DNA of 64,000 nt, from positions 868,001-932,000 of the forward strand of contig CAWCMK010000004.1 in the NCBI GenBank assembly GCA_963796705.1, written 5' to 3'. This document shows, piece by piece, positions 8,401 through 16,220 of this stretch (positions are counted from its first letter, which is position 1; every line of letters begins with the position of its first letter). Below the pieces are notes generated by a model. It was not told the origin of the DNA. It did no database searches and was given only the letters and a program-made list of their open reading frames with translations. This DNA comes from VRUE01 sp963796705. Its GTDB lineage: Bacteria; Actinomycetota; Thermoleophilia; Solirubrobacterales; 70-9. Position numbers and translations under genes: made by a program.

Positions 8401-9675
8401 CTATTTGAGGAAACCCTCGTAGTTGCGCATCATCAACTGCGCCTCGAGCTGCTTGACCGTGTCCAGCGCCACCCCGATCACGATCAGGATCGAGGTGCCG
8501 CCGAAGAAGAAATTTGCCGATGTCTGGTTGATCAGAACCGTCGGCAGCGCCGCCACGGCTCCCAGGTAAAGAGCACCGGGGAAGGTGAGCCGCGAGAGGA
8601 TTCGGTCGAGATATTCGGCCGTCGGCCGGCCGGGTCGAACTCCGGGGATGAAGCCGCCGTATTTCTTCAGGTTGTCGGCCTGGTCGACCGGGTTGAAGGT
8701 GACCGCGGTGTAGAAGTAGGTGAAGATGATGATGAAGAAGGTCTCGCCCAGCACGTAGGGCCAGCTGTTGGGGCTGAAGAATTCAGCAAATTCAAGCGCC
8801 GCGGGAGTGTTGAGCAGCTGACCGATCGTCGGCGGGAAGGCCATGATCGAGGCCGCGAAGATGACCGGGATGACGCCCGCCATGTTGACGCGCAGCGGCA
8901 GGTAGGTCGAGCCACCGGAGGTCATCCTTCGACCGACCATTCGTTTCGCGTACTGGACCGGGATGCGCCGCTGACCCTCCTGGACAAAGACGATCGCGAC
9001 GATCACCGCCAGGGCGATGAAGGGCATCATCACGATGAAGACCTGGTCGGGATTGTTCCACCAGGCTTCGATTCCGTGCGGGATTCGGGAGACGATCGAG
9101 GCGAAGATCATCAGCGAGATCCCATTGCCGATCCCACGCTGGGTGATCAGCTCGCCCAGCCACATCAGCAGGGTGCAGCCGGCGGTCAGGCAGATCACGA
9201 TCAGCAGGACTTTGGGGCCACTGAGGCTGGCCAGGACGTTGTTGCCCCCGGCTTCGCCGCCGAAGGAGCGGAAGAGGAGCACGTATCCGAAGGACTGGGC
9301 AAAGGCCAGCCCGACGGTCAGGTAGCGGGTGTACTGGGTGATCCTCTGCTGCCCGACCTCGCCTTCTTTTTGCAGTTTCTCCAGCGAGGGCACGACGACC
9401 GTCAGCAGCTGCAGGATGATCGAGGCGGTGATGTAGGGCATGATCCCCAGCGCAAAGAGCGAGAGCCGCGAGAGGCTGCCGCCCGAAAAGAGATTGAGGA
9501 AGCCGAGGATGTTGGAGCCGCCGAAGTTGTGCTGCAGTTCCTTGACCGCTTCGAGATTGACCCCCGGCGCCGGGATGTAGGCGCCCAGCCTGTAGAGCAA
9601 CAGCATCGCCGCCGTGAAGGCCAGTTTCTTGCGAATGTCGGCGACGCTGAATGCGTTCGCGATGGTCCTGAGCAT
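8401..9675 (-). CDS. secY: Protein translocase channel subunit SecY
   Basis: SecY forms the ten-helix channel of the Sec translocon. The 424-residue product has alternating hydrophobic segments. It shows the expected landmarks: LLYRLGAYIPAPGV in the first helix region, TQRGIGNGISLMIF, EGQRRIPVQYAKR in the cytoplasmic loop, and GGFIPGVRPGRPTAEYL before the last helices. Its ATG overlaps the TGA stop of rplO by one base (TGATG), so it is translationally coupled to L15. Confidence 0.97.
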   Translation of the reverse strand: MLRTIANAFSVADIRKKLAFTAAMLLLYRLGAYIPAPGVNLEAVKELQHNFGGSNILGFLNLFSGGSLSRLSLFALGIMPYITASIILQLLTVVVPSLEKLQKEGEVGQQRITQYTRYLTVGLAFAQSFGYVLLFRSFGGEAGGNNVLASLSGPKVLLIVICLTAGCTLLMWLGELITQRGIGNGISLMIFASIVSRIPHGIEAWWNNPDQVFIVMMPFIALAVIVAIVFVQEGQRRIPVQYAKRMVGRRMTSGGSTYLPLRVNMAGVIPVIFAASIMAFPPTIGQLLNTPAALEFAEFFSPNSWPYVLGETFFIIIFTYFYTAVTFNPVDQADNLKKYGGFIPGVRPGRPTAEYLDRILSRLTFPGALYLGAVAALPTVLINQTSANFFFGGTSILIVIGVALDTVKQLEAQLMMRNYEGFLK

Positions 9676-10205
9676 CAGGACTCCAGAGTGTGGCAGGAAC
9701 CGCCGGCCGCCTCGATCTTCTCCTTTGCGGAGGCGCTGAAGGCGTGCGCGTGAACCTCGAGCTTCTTGGAGATATCCCCGCGGGCCAGGATCTTGATCGG
9801 GTCGCTTCGCTTTGCGAGACCCCTCTCCCTGAGTGTCGCCGGGTTGACCTCAGTACCGGAGTCGAAGCGTTCCTCGAGGTCGGCGACGTTGACCGGTTGG
9901 GTCGCGGTGCGGAAGTTCTCGAACGGCATCGACTGCTTTTTGTGCGGGCCCCGCAGCTTTCGCATCCGCATGTGGATCGGGTTCTGCCCACCCTCATAGC
10001 CCGCCTTGCGCTTGGCGCCCGAGCGGGCCCCATAGCCCTTCTGGCCGCGACCCGAGGTCTTGCCCAGGCCACTGCCCTCGCCGCGGCCGACGCGGCGCCG
10101 CGGCCTGCGCGAGCCCGGCTTCGGTTTCAGGTTGTGCAGGCCGATCTCCTGCCTGCGCTCACCCGGCCCCTCGGAATCCTTGTGTTTCGCGGACCGCTCA
10201 GCCAT
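9675..10205 (-). CDS. rplO: 50S ribosomal protein L15
   Basis: L15 is a late-assembly 23S rRNA-binding protein. The 176-residue form starts MAERSAKHKD. It has the conserved GSRRPRRRVGRGEGSGLGKTSGRGQKG-type glycine/arginine stretch (about residues 32-58) and a C-terminal domain ending AAGGSCHTLES. I prefer the ATG at 10205 over a TTG two codons earlier because it forms an ATGGCTGA overlap with the rpmD stop, a pattern repeated at other junctions of this operon. About 25 extra N-terminal residues precede the usual L15 start. Confidence 0.95.
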   Translation of the reverse strand: MAERSAKHKDSEGPGERRQEIGLHNLKPKPGSRRPRRRVGRGEGSGLGKTSGRGQKGYGARSGAKRKAGYEGGQNPIHMRMRKLRGPHKKQSMPFENFRTATQPVNVADLEERFDSGTEVNPATLRERGLAKRSDPIKILARGDISKKLEVHAHAFSASAKEKIEAAGGSCHTLES

Positions 10206-10377
10206 CGTCAACCTCCACCAGATGGGAGACGACCCGGATTTGGCCCTGCAGCTGTGGGCTGTCCTTGCGTTCCACCAGTTTGCCGATCCGCCCGAGGCCG
10301 AGCGCGGCGAGCGTCCTTCTCTGCGATGGATTCGTGCCGGCGGTCGATCGAACCTGTCGGATCCTCACGGCGCTCAC
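10198..10377 (-). CDS. rpmD: 50S ribosomal protein L30
   Basis: Translation of the minus strand between rpsE and rplO gives a 59-residue protein, starting MSAVRIRQVRSTAGTNPSQR and containing LAALGLGRIGKLVERKDSPQ, the L30 fold signature. It starts with GTG, overlapping the TGA at the end of the probable rpsE frame (GTGA), and its own stop overlaps the rplO start by 8 bases. It is the normal rpsE-rpmD-rplO position. Confidence 0.95.
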   Translation of the reverse strand: MSAVRIRQVRSTAGTNPSQRRTLAALGLGRIGKLVERKDSPQLQGQIRVVSHLVEVDDG

Positions 10378-11167
10378 GACTGATCCTCGGATTGCTCAGG
10401 AGCCTCCTCGGCGGCAGCCTCGGCAACTGGCCCCGGCTCGGCGGGCTCCGCCGAGGGGGCCCCCGAGCGCTCGGCCGAGACCCCAGTTGAGGCAGACCCC
10501 TCCTGCGTGGCGGGCGCAGATTCCGAGGCCTCAGCAACGAGGAGGAGGAGGAGGAGGAGGAGGAGGAGGAGGAGTCCTCCTCGGACCCCACGGCGGGACT
10601 CGCGCTGATGTGCTCTGCAGACCGCGAAATCCCGTTCGAACTGACTCCGAGCACCTCGGAGACGGTCAGCCCCCGGAGCTCAGCCACCTCCTCGGGCCGC
10701 CGCAGTCGGATCAGTCCGTCCATCGTCGCCTTCACCAGGTTGATCGGGTTCTGGGTCCCGATCGACTTCGTGAGGACATCGCGGACGCCGCCAAGCTCGA
10801 GCACGGCGCGAACGCCGCCCCCGGCGATCACCCCAGTGCCTGGGCTGGCCGGGCGCAGAACCACATGGCCGGCACCGTAGCGGCCGATGATCTTGTGGGT
10901 GATCGTCTGTCCGTATTTGGGGACGCGGATCAGGTTCTTACGGGCGTTCTCGACACCCTTCTGGATCGCCAGCGGAACCTCGCGGGCCTTGCCGTAGCCG
11001 ATCCCGACGACACCCTCTTCATCGCCTACCGCGACCAGCGCGGTGAAGGAGAAGCGCCGCCCGCCCTTGACCACCTTGGCGACGCGGTTGATCTCGATCA
11101 CCCGCTCCTGGAGGTCGAGCCCCCGCGGGCTGACCGTCTCGATGTTGGTTGTGTCCATCCCCTTCAT
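10374..11167 (-). CDS. rpsE: 30S ribosomal protein S5, C-terminal tail frameshifted at a CTC repeat
   Basis: S5 acts in decoding fidelity and binds at the back of the 30S neck. The core is intact: LQERVIEINRVAKVVKGGRR, GIGYGKAREVPLAIQKG and a C-terminal GTGVIAGGGVRAVLELGGV. After VSEVLG comes a non-conserved tail. The frame used by the core then enters 12 serine codons at a (CTC)12 run (10539-10574) and would continue as arginine/proline-rich noise through rpmD. A shift of one base at the repeat instead gives an acidic tail (VAEASESAPATQEG to EQSEDQS) ending at a TGA overlapping the rpmD GTG. I give the end in that frame. The shift may be a sequencing error or real slippage. Confidence 0.9.
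10539..10574 (-). repeat. (CTC)12 trinucleotide microsatellite in rpsE
   Basis: Twelve uninterrupted GAG units on the plus strand (CTC on the coding strand) lie in the tail of rpsE. Upstream of the run the coding frame reads it as serine (TCC). Downstream the plausible coding frame is the one that reads it as CTC. The frame change therefore occurs in or next to the run. Confidence 0.95.
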
Positions 11168-11190
11168 AAGCGGTCGCCCACCGTAGCGGT

Positions 11191-11544
11191 TTAGAAGATC
11201 AGGCCTCCCTCGCGGGCCCCCTCGGCCAGGGCCCTGACCCTGCCGTGGTACTGATAGCCGCCGCGGTCAAAGATGCAGCTCTTGACTCCGGCGGCTTTGC
11301 CGCGCTCGGCGAGCAGCTCGCCGGCGCGCTTGGCCTGCTCACTCGCGCTCAGCTTACGCAACTCTGGCTCGGTCCAGTTGACGGCGGCCAGTGTGTGACC
11401 CCGGCTGTCATCGATCAGCTGTGCGAAGACGCCTCGGTTGGAGCGATAAACGGAGAGGCGCGGCCTCTCGGCTGTCCCCGTGATTCGCGAACGCACCCGG
11501 CGCCGGCGGCGCAGCCGCGCCTCACGCTTGGTGATGATCGTCAT
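11191..11544 (-). CDS. rplR: 50S ribosomal protein L18
   Basis: L18 binds 5S rRNA and joins it to the 50S subunit. The 117-residue product has RRRRVRSRITGTAERPRLSV at the basic N terminus, then SNRGVFAQLIDD and the GVKSCIFDRGGYQYHGRVRALAEGAREGG end. The ATG overlaps the rplF stop by four bases (ATGA). Confidence 0.97.
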   Translation of the reverse strand: MTIITKREARLRRRRRVRSRITGTAERPRLSVYRSNRGVFAQLIDDSRGHTLAAVNWTEPELRKLSASEQAKRAGELLAERGKAAGVKSCIFDRGGYQYHGRVRALAEGAREGGLIF

Positions 11545-12074
11545 GCGCGCTTACCCACCTTGCGGGCCACGTGCTCGCCGCGGTAGCGAATTCCCTTGCC
11601 CTTGTAGGGCTCCGGCGGGCGCCGCTTGCGGATGTCGGCGGCAACCTGCCCGACCAGCTGCTTGTCGATTCCTTTGACCACGATTTCGGTCGGCTGGGGT
11701 ACGAGGAACTCGATCCCCTCGGGCGGCTCGATGGTGACCGGATGGGAGAAGCCGAGAGCCATCTCCAGGCTTTTCCCCCTGAGCTGGGCGCGGTAGCCGA
11801 CGCCCTGGATCTCGAGCTGCTTCTCGAAGCCGTTTGTGACCCCCTCGACCATGTTCGCGATCAGACTCCGCGTGAGACCGTGCAGCGCGCGGTGCTCGCC
11901 GCGATCGGTCGGGCGTTCGATGGACACCTCGTTCTCAGCCTGATCAATCTTCATGTCCGGCGAGAGCCGCTGGTTCAGCTCCCCCTTGGGACCCTTCACC
12001 GCGACGCGCCCAGGGGCGATCTCGACCGAGACGGACTCGGGCAGCGGTATCGGCTTTCTTCCGATTCGACTCAC
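11541..12074 (-). CDS. rplF: 50S ribosomal protein L6
   Basis: L6 lies near the factor-binding site of the 50S subunit. The 177-residue protein starts MSRIGRKPIPLPESVSVEI and shows both L6 repeats, with the LEIQGVGYRAQLRGKSLEMALGFSHPV region and the conserved VADIRKRRPPEPYKGKGIRY end. It is 7 bases from rpsH and overlaps rplR by four bases. Confidence 0.97.
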   Translation of the reverse strand: MSRIGRKPIPLPESVSVEIAPGRVAVKGPKGELNQRLSPDMKIDQAENEVSIERPTDRGEHRALHGLTRSLIANMVEGVTNGFEKQLEIQGVGYRAQLRGKSLEMALGFSHPVTIEPPEGIEFLVPQPTEIVVKGIDKQLVGQVAADIRKRRPPEPYKGKGIRYRGEHVARKVGKRA

Positions 12075-12081
12075 GGCTCCC

Positions 12082-12477
12082 TCACCACACGTAGGCGACG
12101 ACCTCGCCGCCCACCCCCTTGGCCTTCGCTTCGTGGCCGGTCATCACACCGGCCGAGGTGCTGACGATCGCGGTGCCGGTGCCGCCGTCGACGCGTGGCA
12201 CATGCTTGTGGTCCACATAGCGACGCCGACCCGGTCGCGAGACCCGTTCCAGGCCGGCGATCACCGGACGGCGATCCTCGGTGTACTTGAGACGGATTCT
12301 GATCGCCTCGCCAACCTTCGCCGGCTCCTTGCTGAAGTCTCGGATATATCCCTGCTCCTTGAGGATCCGCGACATCTCCACCTTCAGGCGCGAGGCGGGA
12401 ATCTCCACCTCGTCGTGGCCGGAGCCCAGCGCGTTGCGGATCCGGGTCAGGTAATCGGCTATCGGGTCGGTCAGCAT
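12082..12477 (-). CDS. rpsH: 30S ribosomal protein S8
   Basis: S8 is a primary 16S rRNA binder and the known repressor of spc-type operons in E. coli. The 131-residue product has DPIADYLTRIRNAL at the start and GTGTAIVSTSAGVMTGHEAK near the end, ending GGEVVAYVW. It follows rpsN by 7 bases. Confidence 0.97.
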   Translation of the reverse strand: MLTDPIADYLTRIRNALGSGHDEVEIPASRLKVEMSRILKEQGYIRDFSKEPAKVGEAIRIRLKYTEDRRPVIAGLERVSRPGRRRYVDHKHVPRVDGGTGTAIVSTSAGVMTGHEAKAKGVGGEVVAYVW

Positions 12478-12484
12478 CTCGGTC

Positions 12485-12670
12485 TCACCAGCTCGACTTT
12501 GTCATCCCGGGGATGTAGCCCTCATGGGCGGCCTCGCGCAGACAGATTCGGCACAGGCCGAACTTCCGGTAGACGGCGCGCGGGCGCCCGCAGCGGCGGC
12601 AGCGGCTGTAGGCGCGCGTCTTGAACCTGGGCTTGCGCCCCTGTCGGACCTTCTGTGAAGTCTTAGCCAT
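12485..12670 (-). CDS. rpsN: 30S ribosomal protein S14, zinc-binding (type Z)
   Basis: The 61-residue protein starts MAKTSQKVRQGRKPRFKTRA and has the zinc ligands C24, C27, C40 and C43 (CRRC and CRIC). It is the short zinc form, as expected for the copy inside the spc operon. The ATG overlaps the rplE stop by 8 bases (ATGGCTAA). A longer in-frame reading into rplE is arginine/serine noise from another frame. Confidence 0.96.
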   Translation of the reverse strand: MAKTSQKVRQGRKPRFKTRAYSRCRRCGRPRAVYRKFGLCRICLREAAHEGYIPGMTKSSW

Positions 12671-13481
12671 CGCTTGGATTCTCCTCGTCGGGCTCGTTTT
12701 CGGCCGCCCCGCTCCCAGCATCGCCGGCCTCACCCTCCTCGCCGACCTCAGGCTCGGGCTTGGCGTAGGCCTCGGGGTTCTCCTCTTTGAGCTGCTCGAG
12801 CGCCGCCTGCTCGGCCTCGGCCTTGGCGCGGGCCTCCTCCTTGCGCCGCTCCTCCTCTTCCTCGGTGCGCCTCTCCTCGTCGGCGCCACCGGGGCGTCCC
12901 TCCTGGGCGAACGGCATGCCCAGCCCGAGCAGCAGCTCGAACGCCTCCAGATCGGTCTGGGCGCTCGTTGTGATCGTGATGTCGAGCCCGCGGACCTCGT
13001 CGATCGAGTCGTAGTCGATTTCGGGGAAGATCAGCTGCTCCCTGACGCCCATCGAGTAGTTGCCCCGCCCGTCGAAGGAGCGGGGGTTGAGGCCCCGAAA
13101 GTCGCGGATCCGGGGAACCGCGATCGAGCAGAGTCGATCGAGGAACTCCCACATGCGGGCCCGCCTGAGCGTCACCGAGACGCCAACCGGCATTCCCTCG
13201 CGCACCTTGAAGGAAGCAATCGACTTGCGGGCCCGGCGCACGTTCGGCTGCTGACCGGCAATCGTCGCGAGCTGCTGCTGCGCGGCTTCCAGCATTTTGT
13301 TGTTCTGCTTGGCCTCACCGACGCCCATGTTGAGTGTGATCTTGGCCAGGGTAGGCACCTGCATCGGGGTCGTGTAGCCGAACCTGCGGGTCAGGGCGGG
13401 CAGCACCTCCTGCCGATAGCGCTCGCGCAGGCGGGGTGGCGGGGCTGCCTGAGTCTGCGGGGTCACCGTACCTGCCTCCAT
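12663..13481 (-). CDS. rplE: 50S ribosomal protein L5 with a long acidic C-terminal extension
   Basis: L5 links 5S rRNA to the central protuberance and contacts P-site tRNA. The core (residues ~18-193) is canonical: KITLNMGVGEAKQNNKMLEAA, RRARKSIASFKVREGMPVG and GRGNYSMGVREQLIFPEIDYD, ending at LLLGLGMPFAQ. About 80 further residues are Glu/Ala/Lys-rich (EEEEERRKEEARAKAEAE and an acidic end), likely a charged helix followed by a disordered tail. L5 is normally about 180 residues. The 3' end overlaps rpsN by 8 bases. Confidence 0.96.
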   Translation of the reverse strand: MEAGTVTPQTQAAPPPRLRERYRQEVLPALTRRFGYTTPMQVPTLAKITLNMGVGEAKQNNKMLEAAQQQLATIAGQQPNVRRARKSIASFKVREGMPVGVSVTLRRARMWEFLDRLCSIAVPRIRDFRGLNPRSFDGRGNYSMGVREQLIFPEIDYDSIDEVRGLDITITTSAQTDLEAFELLLGLGMPFAQEGRPGGADEERRTEEEEERRKEEARAKAEAEQAALEQLKEENPEAYAKPEPEVGEEGEAGDAGSGAAENEPDEENPSDG

Positions 13482-13819
13482 CAGAACGAGGCTCCGCTGC
13501 GCCGCGCGAACCGCTCCCGCTTGCCGCCCTCGTCGCGACGCACGCCGACCCGCGTCGGCTTGTTGTCTTTGGGGTCCAAGAGCATCACGTTGGAGACGTG
13601 GATCGGCCCCTCCTTCTCAACGATCCCGCCGACCTGGCCGCCACGTTCGGCGTCTTTCACCGAGCGCGGGCGTTCATGCCGTTTGACGATGTTCAGACCC
13701 TCGACGTAAACGCGGCTCTTCTTCGGCTCGGTGCGCGTGACCCTGCCGGTCTTGCCCGCGTCCTTGCCGCCGATGACGATCACCTGGTCGTCTTTGCGGA
13801 TACGCATGGTCCGACCCAT
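13481..13819 (-). CDS. rplX: 50S ribosomal protein L24
   Basis: L24 initiates 50S assembly and sits at the tunnel exit. I use the ATG at 13819 (MGRTMRIRKDDQVIVIGGKD) because GGAGGT lies 8 bases before it, right after the rplN stop. The KOW motif (DDQVIVIGGKDAGKTGRVTR) and the VEGLNIVKRHERP segment are clear. The product is 112 residues. Its stop overlaps the rplE start by one base. Confidence 0.96.
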   Translation of the reverse strand: MGRTMRIRKDDQVIVIGGKDAGKTGRVTRTEPKKSRVYVEGLNIVKRHERPRSVKDAERGGQVGGIVEKEGPIHVSNVMLLDPKDNKPTRVGVRRDEGGKRERFARRSGASF

Positions 13820-13820
13820 C

Positions 13821-14192
13821 TCAGAGCACCTCCGGGGCAAGCGAGACGATTTTCATGAAGTTGCGATCACGCAGCTCGCGGGCGACGGGTCCGAAGATGC
13901 GGGTCCCGCGCGGGTTGTTGCTCTGGGGATCGATCAAGACAGCCGCGTTTTCATCGAAGGAGATGTAGGTGCCATCGGGGCGTCCGAGCTGCTTGCGGGT
14001 GCGGACCACGACCGCCTGCACGACCTCGCCCTTGCGCACGCCTCCGTGCGGGCTCGCCTGTTTGACGGTCGCGGTGATCACGTCCCCGACGCCGGCGTAG
14101 CGCCGGTGCGAGCCGCCCTTGACGCGGATGCAGAGGATCTCCCGAGCGCCCGAATTGTCGGCGACTTTCAGTCTCGACTCCTGCTGGATCAT
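13821..14192 (-). CDS. rplN: 50S ribosomal protein L14
   Basis: L14 forms part of the intersubunit bridge and the binding site of RsfS. The product begins MIQQESRLKVADNSGAREIL and contains GVGDVITATVKQASPHGGVRKG, ending REL-RDRNFMKIVSLAPEVL. Length 123 residues is normal. It overlaps rpsQ by four bases (ATGA). Confidence 0.97.
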   Translation of the reverse strand: MIQQESRLKVADNSGAREILCIRVKGGSHRRYAGVGDVITATVKQASPHGGVRKGEVVQAVVVRTRKQLGRPDGTYISFDENAAVLIDPQSNNPRGTRIFGPVARELRDRNFMKIVSLAPEVL

Positions 14193-14869
14193 CGCGCCTT
14201 CTCCACGACCTCGACCAGGCGCCAGCGCTTCGTCTTGGACAACGGCCGGGTCTCGACGACGCGGACCACGTCGCCCTCGCCGGCCTCGTTGCGCTCATCG
14301 TGCGCATGCAGGGTTCGCGAACGACGCACCACCTTCTCGTAGGTGGGATGGCGACGGACGATGTCGATCCGCACGGTGATCGATTTCTCGCCCTTATCGG
14401 AGACGACGATCCCCTGGCGCACCTTGGCGGCATTCGCCTCGCGCTCAGCGCGCGGCGTGCCGTTCCCGGCCGCGCGCTTACCCCGAGCCGCCTCGCGCTC
14501 CCGGCGACGCAGACCGGCCTTCCGCGCCCGGATCTCGACCCGCTTCGCCGCCCTCTCCTCGGGGCTCAGCTGGGGCCCGGTCTCGTGCGACTGCCTCGAC
14601 TTCTCGAGCCGCCGCCGAGTCTTCCAGGGCAGATCATCCTCCTCGGAGGCGCCGCCGACGTCCGTGGTTGGGGCCTCCGCGGCCTCTTCTGCGGACGAAG
14701 CCTCCGCCTCCTCGGCGGCGGGCTGATCCGCCGGAGCATCCTCTGGGTCCGCCGCCGCGGGCGCATCCTCCGCAGTTGGCGGAGTGGCGTCCTGCTCTGT
14801 GGGAGGAGCCGCCGCCTGTGCGTTCTCCTCGGTCGTCTCTTGGTCTTCTTTTCTCTCGTCGTCAGGCAT
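14189..14869 (-). CDS. rpsQ: 30S ribosomal protein S17 with a ~145-residue N-terminal extension
   Basis: The last ~80 residues are a complete S17 (KVRQGIVVSDKGEKSITVRI, then VRRSRTLHAHDERNEAGEGD and VETRPLSKTKRWRLVEVVEKA), a primary 16S rRNA binder. About 145 residues precede it: first an acidic Glu/Ala/Pro segment, then a strongly basic segment (RRLEKSRQ through EREAARGKRAAGNG). The start is supported by a TGATG overlap with the rpmC stop, so the extension is very likely translated. S17 is usually 80-110 residues. Confidence 0.93.
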   Translation of the reverse strand: MPDDERKEDQETTEENAQAAAPPTEQDATPPTAEDAPAAADPEDAPADQPAAEEAEASSAEEAAEAPTTDVGGASEEDDLPWKTRRRLEKSRQSHETGPQLSPEERAAKRVEIRARKAGLRRREREAARGKRAAGNGTPRAEREANAAKVRQGIVVSDKGEKSITVRIDIVRRHPTYEKVVRRSRTLHAHDERNEAGEGDVVRVVETRPLSKTKRWRLVEVVEKAR

Positions 14870-15081
14870 CAGTGCCTCAGCTCTTTCTCGACGTCTATCC
14901 CGCGCTCCTTGGCGACCGTCAGCAACCGCGCGACATCACGGCGTGCAAGGCCGATGCCGGCGGTGTTCTCGAGCTCGCCCGTCGCCTGGCGGAAGCGAAG
15001 GTTGAACGCCTCCTGCTTGGCCTCCATCAGCCTCGCGACCAACTCGTCATCTTTCAGGTTGTGCACGTCGCTGCCCTTCAC
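14869..15081 (-). CDS. rpmC: 50S ribosomal protein L29
   Basis: L29 lies beside the exit tunnel and contributes to the docking site for trigger factor and SRP. The 70-residue product has VHNLKDDELVARLMEAKQEAFNLRFR and ARRDVARLLTVAKERGID. It starts with GTG overlapping the rplP stop (GTGA), and its stop overlaps the rpsQ ATG. Confidence 0.96.
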   Translation of the reverse strand: MKGSDVHNLKDDELVARLMEAKQEAFNLRFRQATGELENTAGIGLARRDVARLLTVAKERGIDVEKELRH

Positions 15082-15500
15082 TGCTGCTCGGCTCCCTCTC
15101 GAGCGACGAATTTCGTCTTCACCGGAAGCTTGTGACCGGCGAGACGCAGCGCCTCACGGGCGAGCTCCTCGGGCACACCGGCGAGCTCGAACATCACCTT
15201 CCCGGGCTTGACCACGGCCACCCATCCCTCCGGGTTTCCCTTGCCGGACCCCATGCGTGTCTCGGCGGGCTTCTTCGTGAATGGCTTGTCGGGGAAGACG
15301 TTGATCCAGACCTTCCCGCCGCGTTTGATCTTGCGGGTCATCGCGACACGCGCCGCCTCGATCTGGCGGTTGGTGATCCAGCCGCGCTCCAGTGATTTGA
15401 GTCCGTACTCGCCAAAGGCCACGCTGCTGCCGCCCTTGGTGTTGCCTCGCATCCTGCCGCGCATCTGTTTGCGGTGCTTGACCCGCTTCGGCATCAGCAT
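15078..15500 (-). CDS. rplP: 50S ribosomal protein L16
   Basis: L16 organises the A-site tRNA elbow region of the 50S subunit. The 140-residue protein starts MLMPKRVKHRKQMRGRMRGN and has GGSSVAFGEYGLKSLERGWI, followed by RKIKRGGKVWINVFPDKP. The ATG at 15500 overlaps the rpsC TGA by one base; a second ATG two codons later is an alternative. A much longer in-frame extension upstream is a wrong-frame reading of rpsC. Confidence 0.96.
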   Translation of the reverse strand: MLMPKRVKHRKQMRGRMRGNTKGGSSVAFGEYGLKSLERGWITNRQIEAARVAMTRKIKRGGKVWINVFPDKPFTKKPAETRMGSGKGNPEGWVAVVKPGKVMFELAGVPEELAREALRLAGHKLPVKTKFVAREGAEQQ

Positions 15501-16216
15501 CAGCGATCGCCCCCTGGACGCGAGCCGCGCCCCCGATCGGAACCGCCCTGGGGGGCGCCATCGCCGTCGCTCACCTGGTCGGAGCGGAAACCCTCGGGCA
15601 TAACCTCGCCCTTGTTGATCCAGCATTTGACTCCGATTCGCCCGGCAGTCGTGCGCGCCTCGAAGAACCCGTAGTCGATGTTTGCGCGCAGGGTGTGGAG
15701 CGGTACGCGGCCATCGGAATAGCCTTCGGTGCGGGCCATCTCGGCTCCGCCGAGGCGCCCGGAGACCTGAACGCGGACGCCTTTCGCGCCGGAGCGCATC
15801 GCAGAGGTCAGGGCGCGTTTCATCGCCCGCCGAAAAGCAACGCGGTTCTGCAGCTGCTCGGCGATCGACTGGGCGACCAGCTTGGCATCGAGCTCGGGTC
15901 GCTTCACCTCCCGGATATTGACCTTGACGGGTTTGCCGGTCAGCTTGTGCAGGTCCTTGCGCAGCGCGTCGACTTCGCTGCCCGACTTGCCGATCACGAT
16001 TCCCGGCCGGGCGGTGTGGATGTCCACCGTCACCTCGCCGCGGCGCTCGATCGTGATGTCCGAGAGTCCGGCGTGCGAGAGCTTGCCGACGATGTGATCG
16101 CGGATCGCGAGGTCCTCGGAGAGGATGTCGGCAAAGCCCTTCTCGTCGAACCAGTTCGACTTCCAATCATGGATATAGCCGACCCGGAACCCGCCGGGAT
16201 GGATCTTCTGTCCCAT
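15500..16216 (-). CDS. rpsC: 30S ribosomal protein S3
   Basis: S3 forms the mRNA entry pore with S4 and S5. The product starts MGQKIHPGGFRVGYIHDWKS, contains the KH domain (GIVIGKSGSEVDALRKDL) and the C-terminal S3 domain (RTEGYSDGRVPLHTLRANID, then GVKCWINKGEVMPEG). After that comes a ~28-residue Gly/Asp/Arg tail. Length is 238 residues. It lies 4 bases after rplV. Confidence 0.97.
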   Translation of the reverse strand: MGQKIHPGGFRVGYIHDWKSNWFDEKGFADILSEDLAIRDHIVGKLSHAGLSDITIERRGEVTVDIHTARPGIVIGKSGSEVDALRKDLHKLTGKPVKVNIREVKRPELDAKLVAQSIAEQLQNRVAFRRAMKRALTSAMRSGAKGVRVQVSGRLGGAEMARTEGYSDGRVPLHTLRANIDYGFFEARTTAGRIGVKCWINKGEVMPEGFRSDQVSDGDGAPQGGSDRGRGSRPGGDR

Positions 16217-16220
16217 GCTC

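Noticed and set aside
10208..10373. In-frame continuation of rpsE after the Ser repeat giving a 319-residue protein through rpmD into rplO
   Set aside because: After the repeat the composition is Arg/Pro noise and the frame overlaps the whole of rpmD. The alternative frame gives an acidic tail with a normal junction.
10539..10574. Programmed frameshifting at the rpsE repeat
   Set aside because: There is no X-XXY-YYZ slippery heptamer, and S5 is not known to need recoding; an indel or sequencing error at a simple repeat is simpler.
15501..16166. Long N-terminal extension of rplP
   Set aside because: It is a wrong-frame reading of rpsC; the L16 start overlaps the rpsC stop and matches the family.
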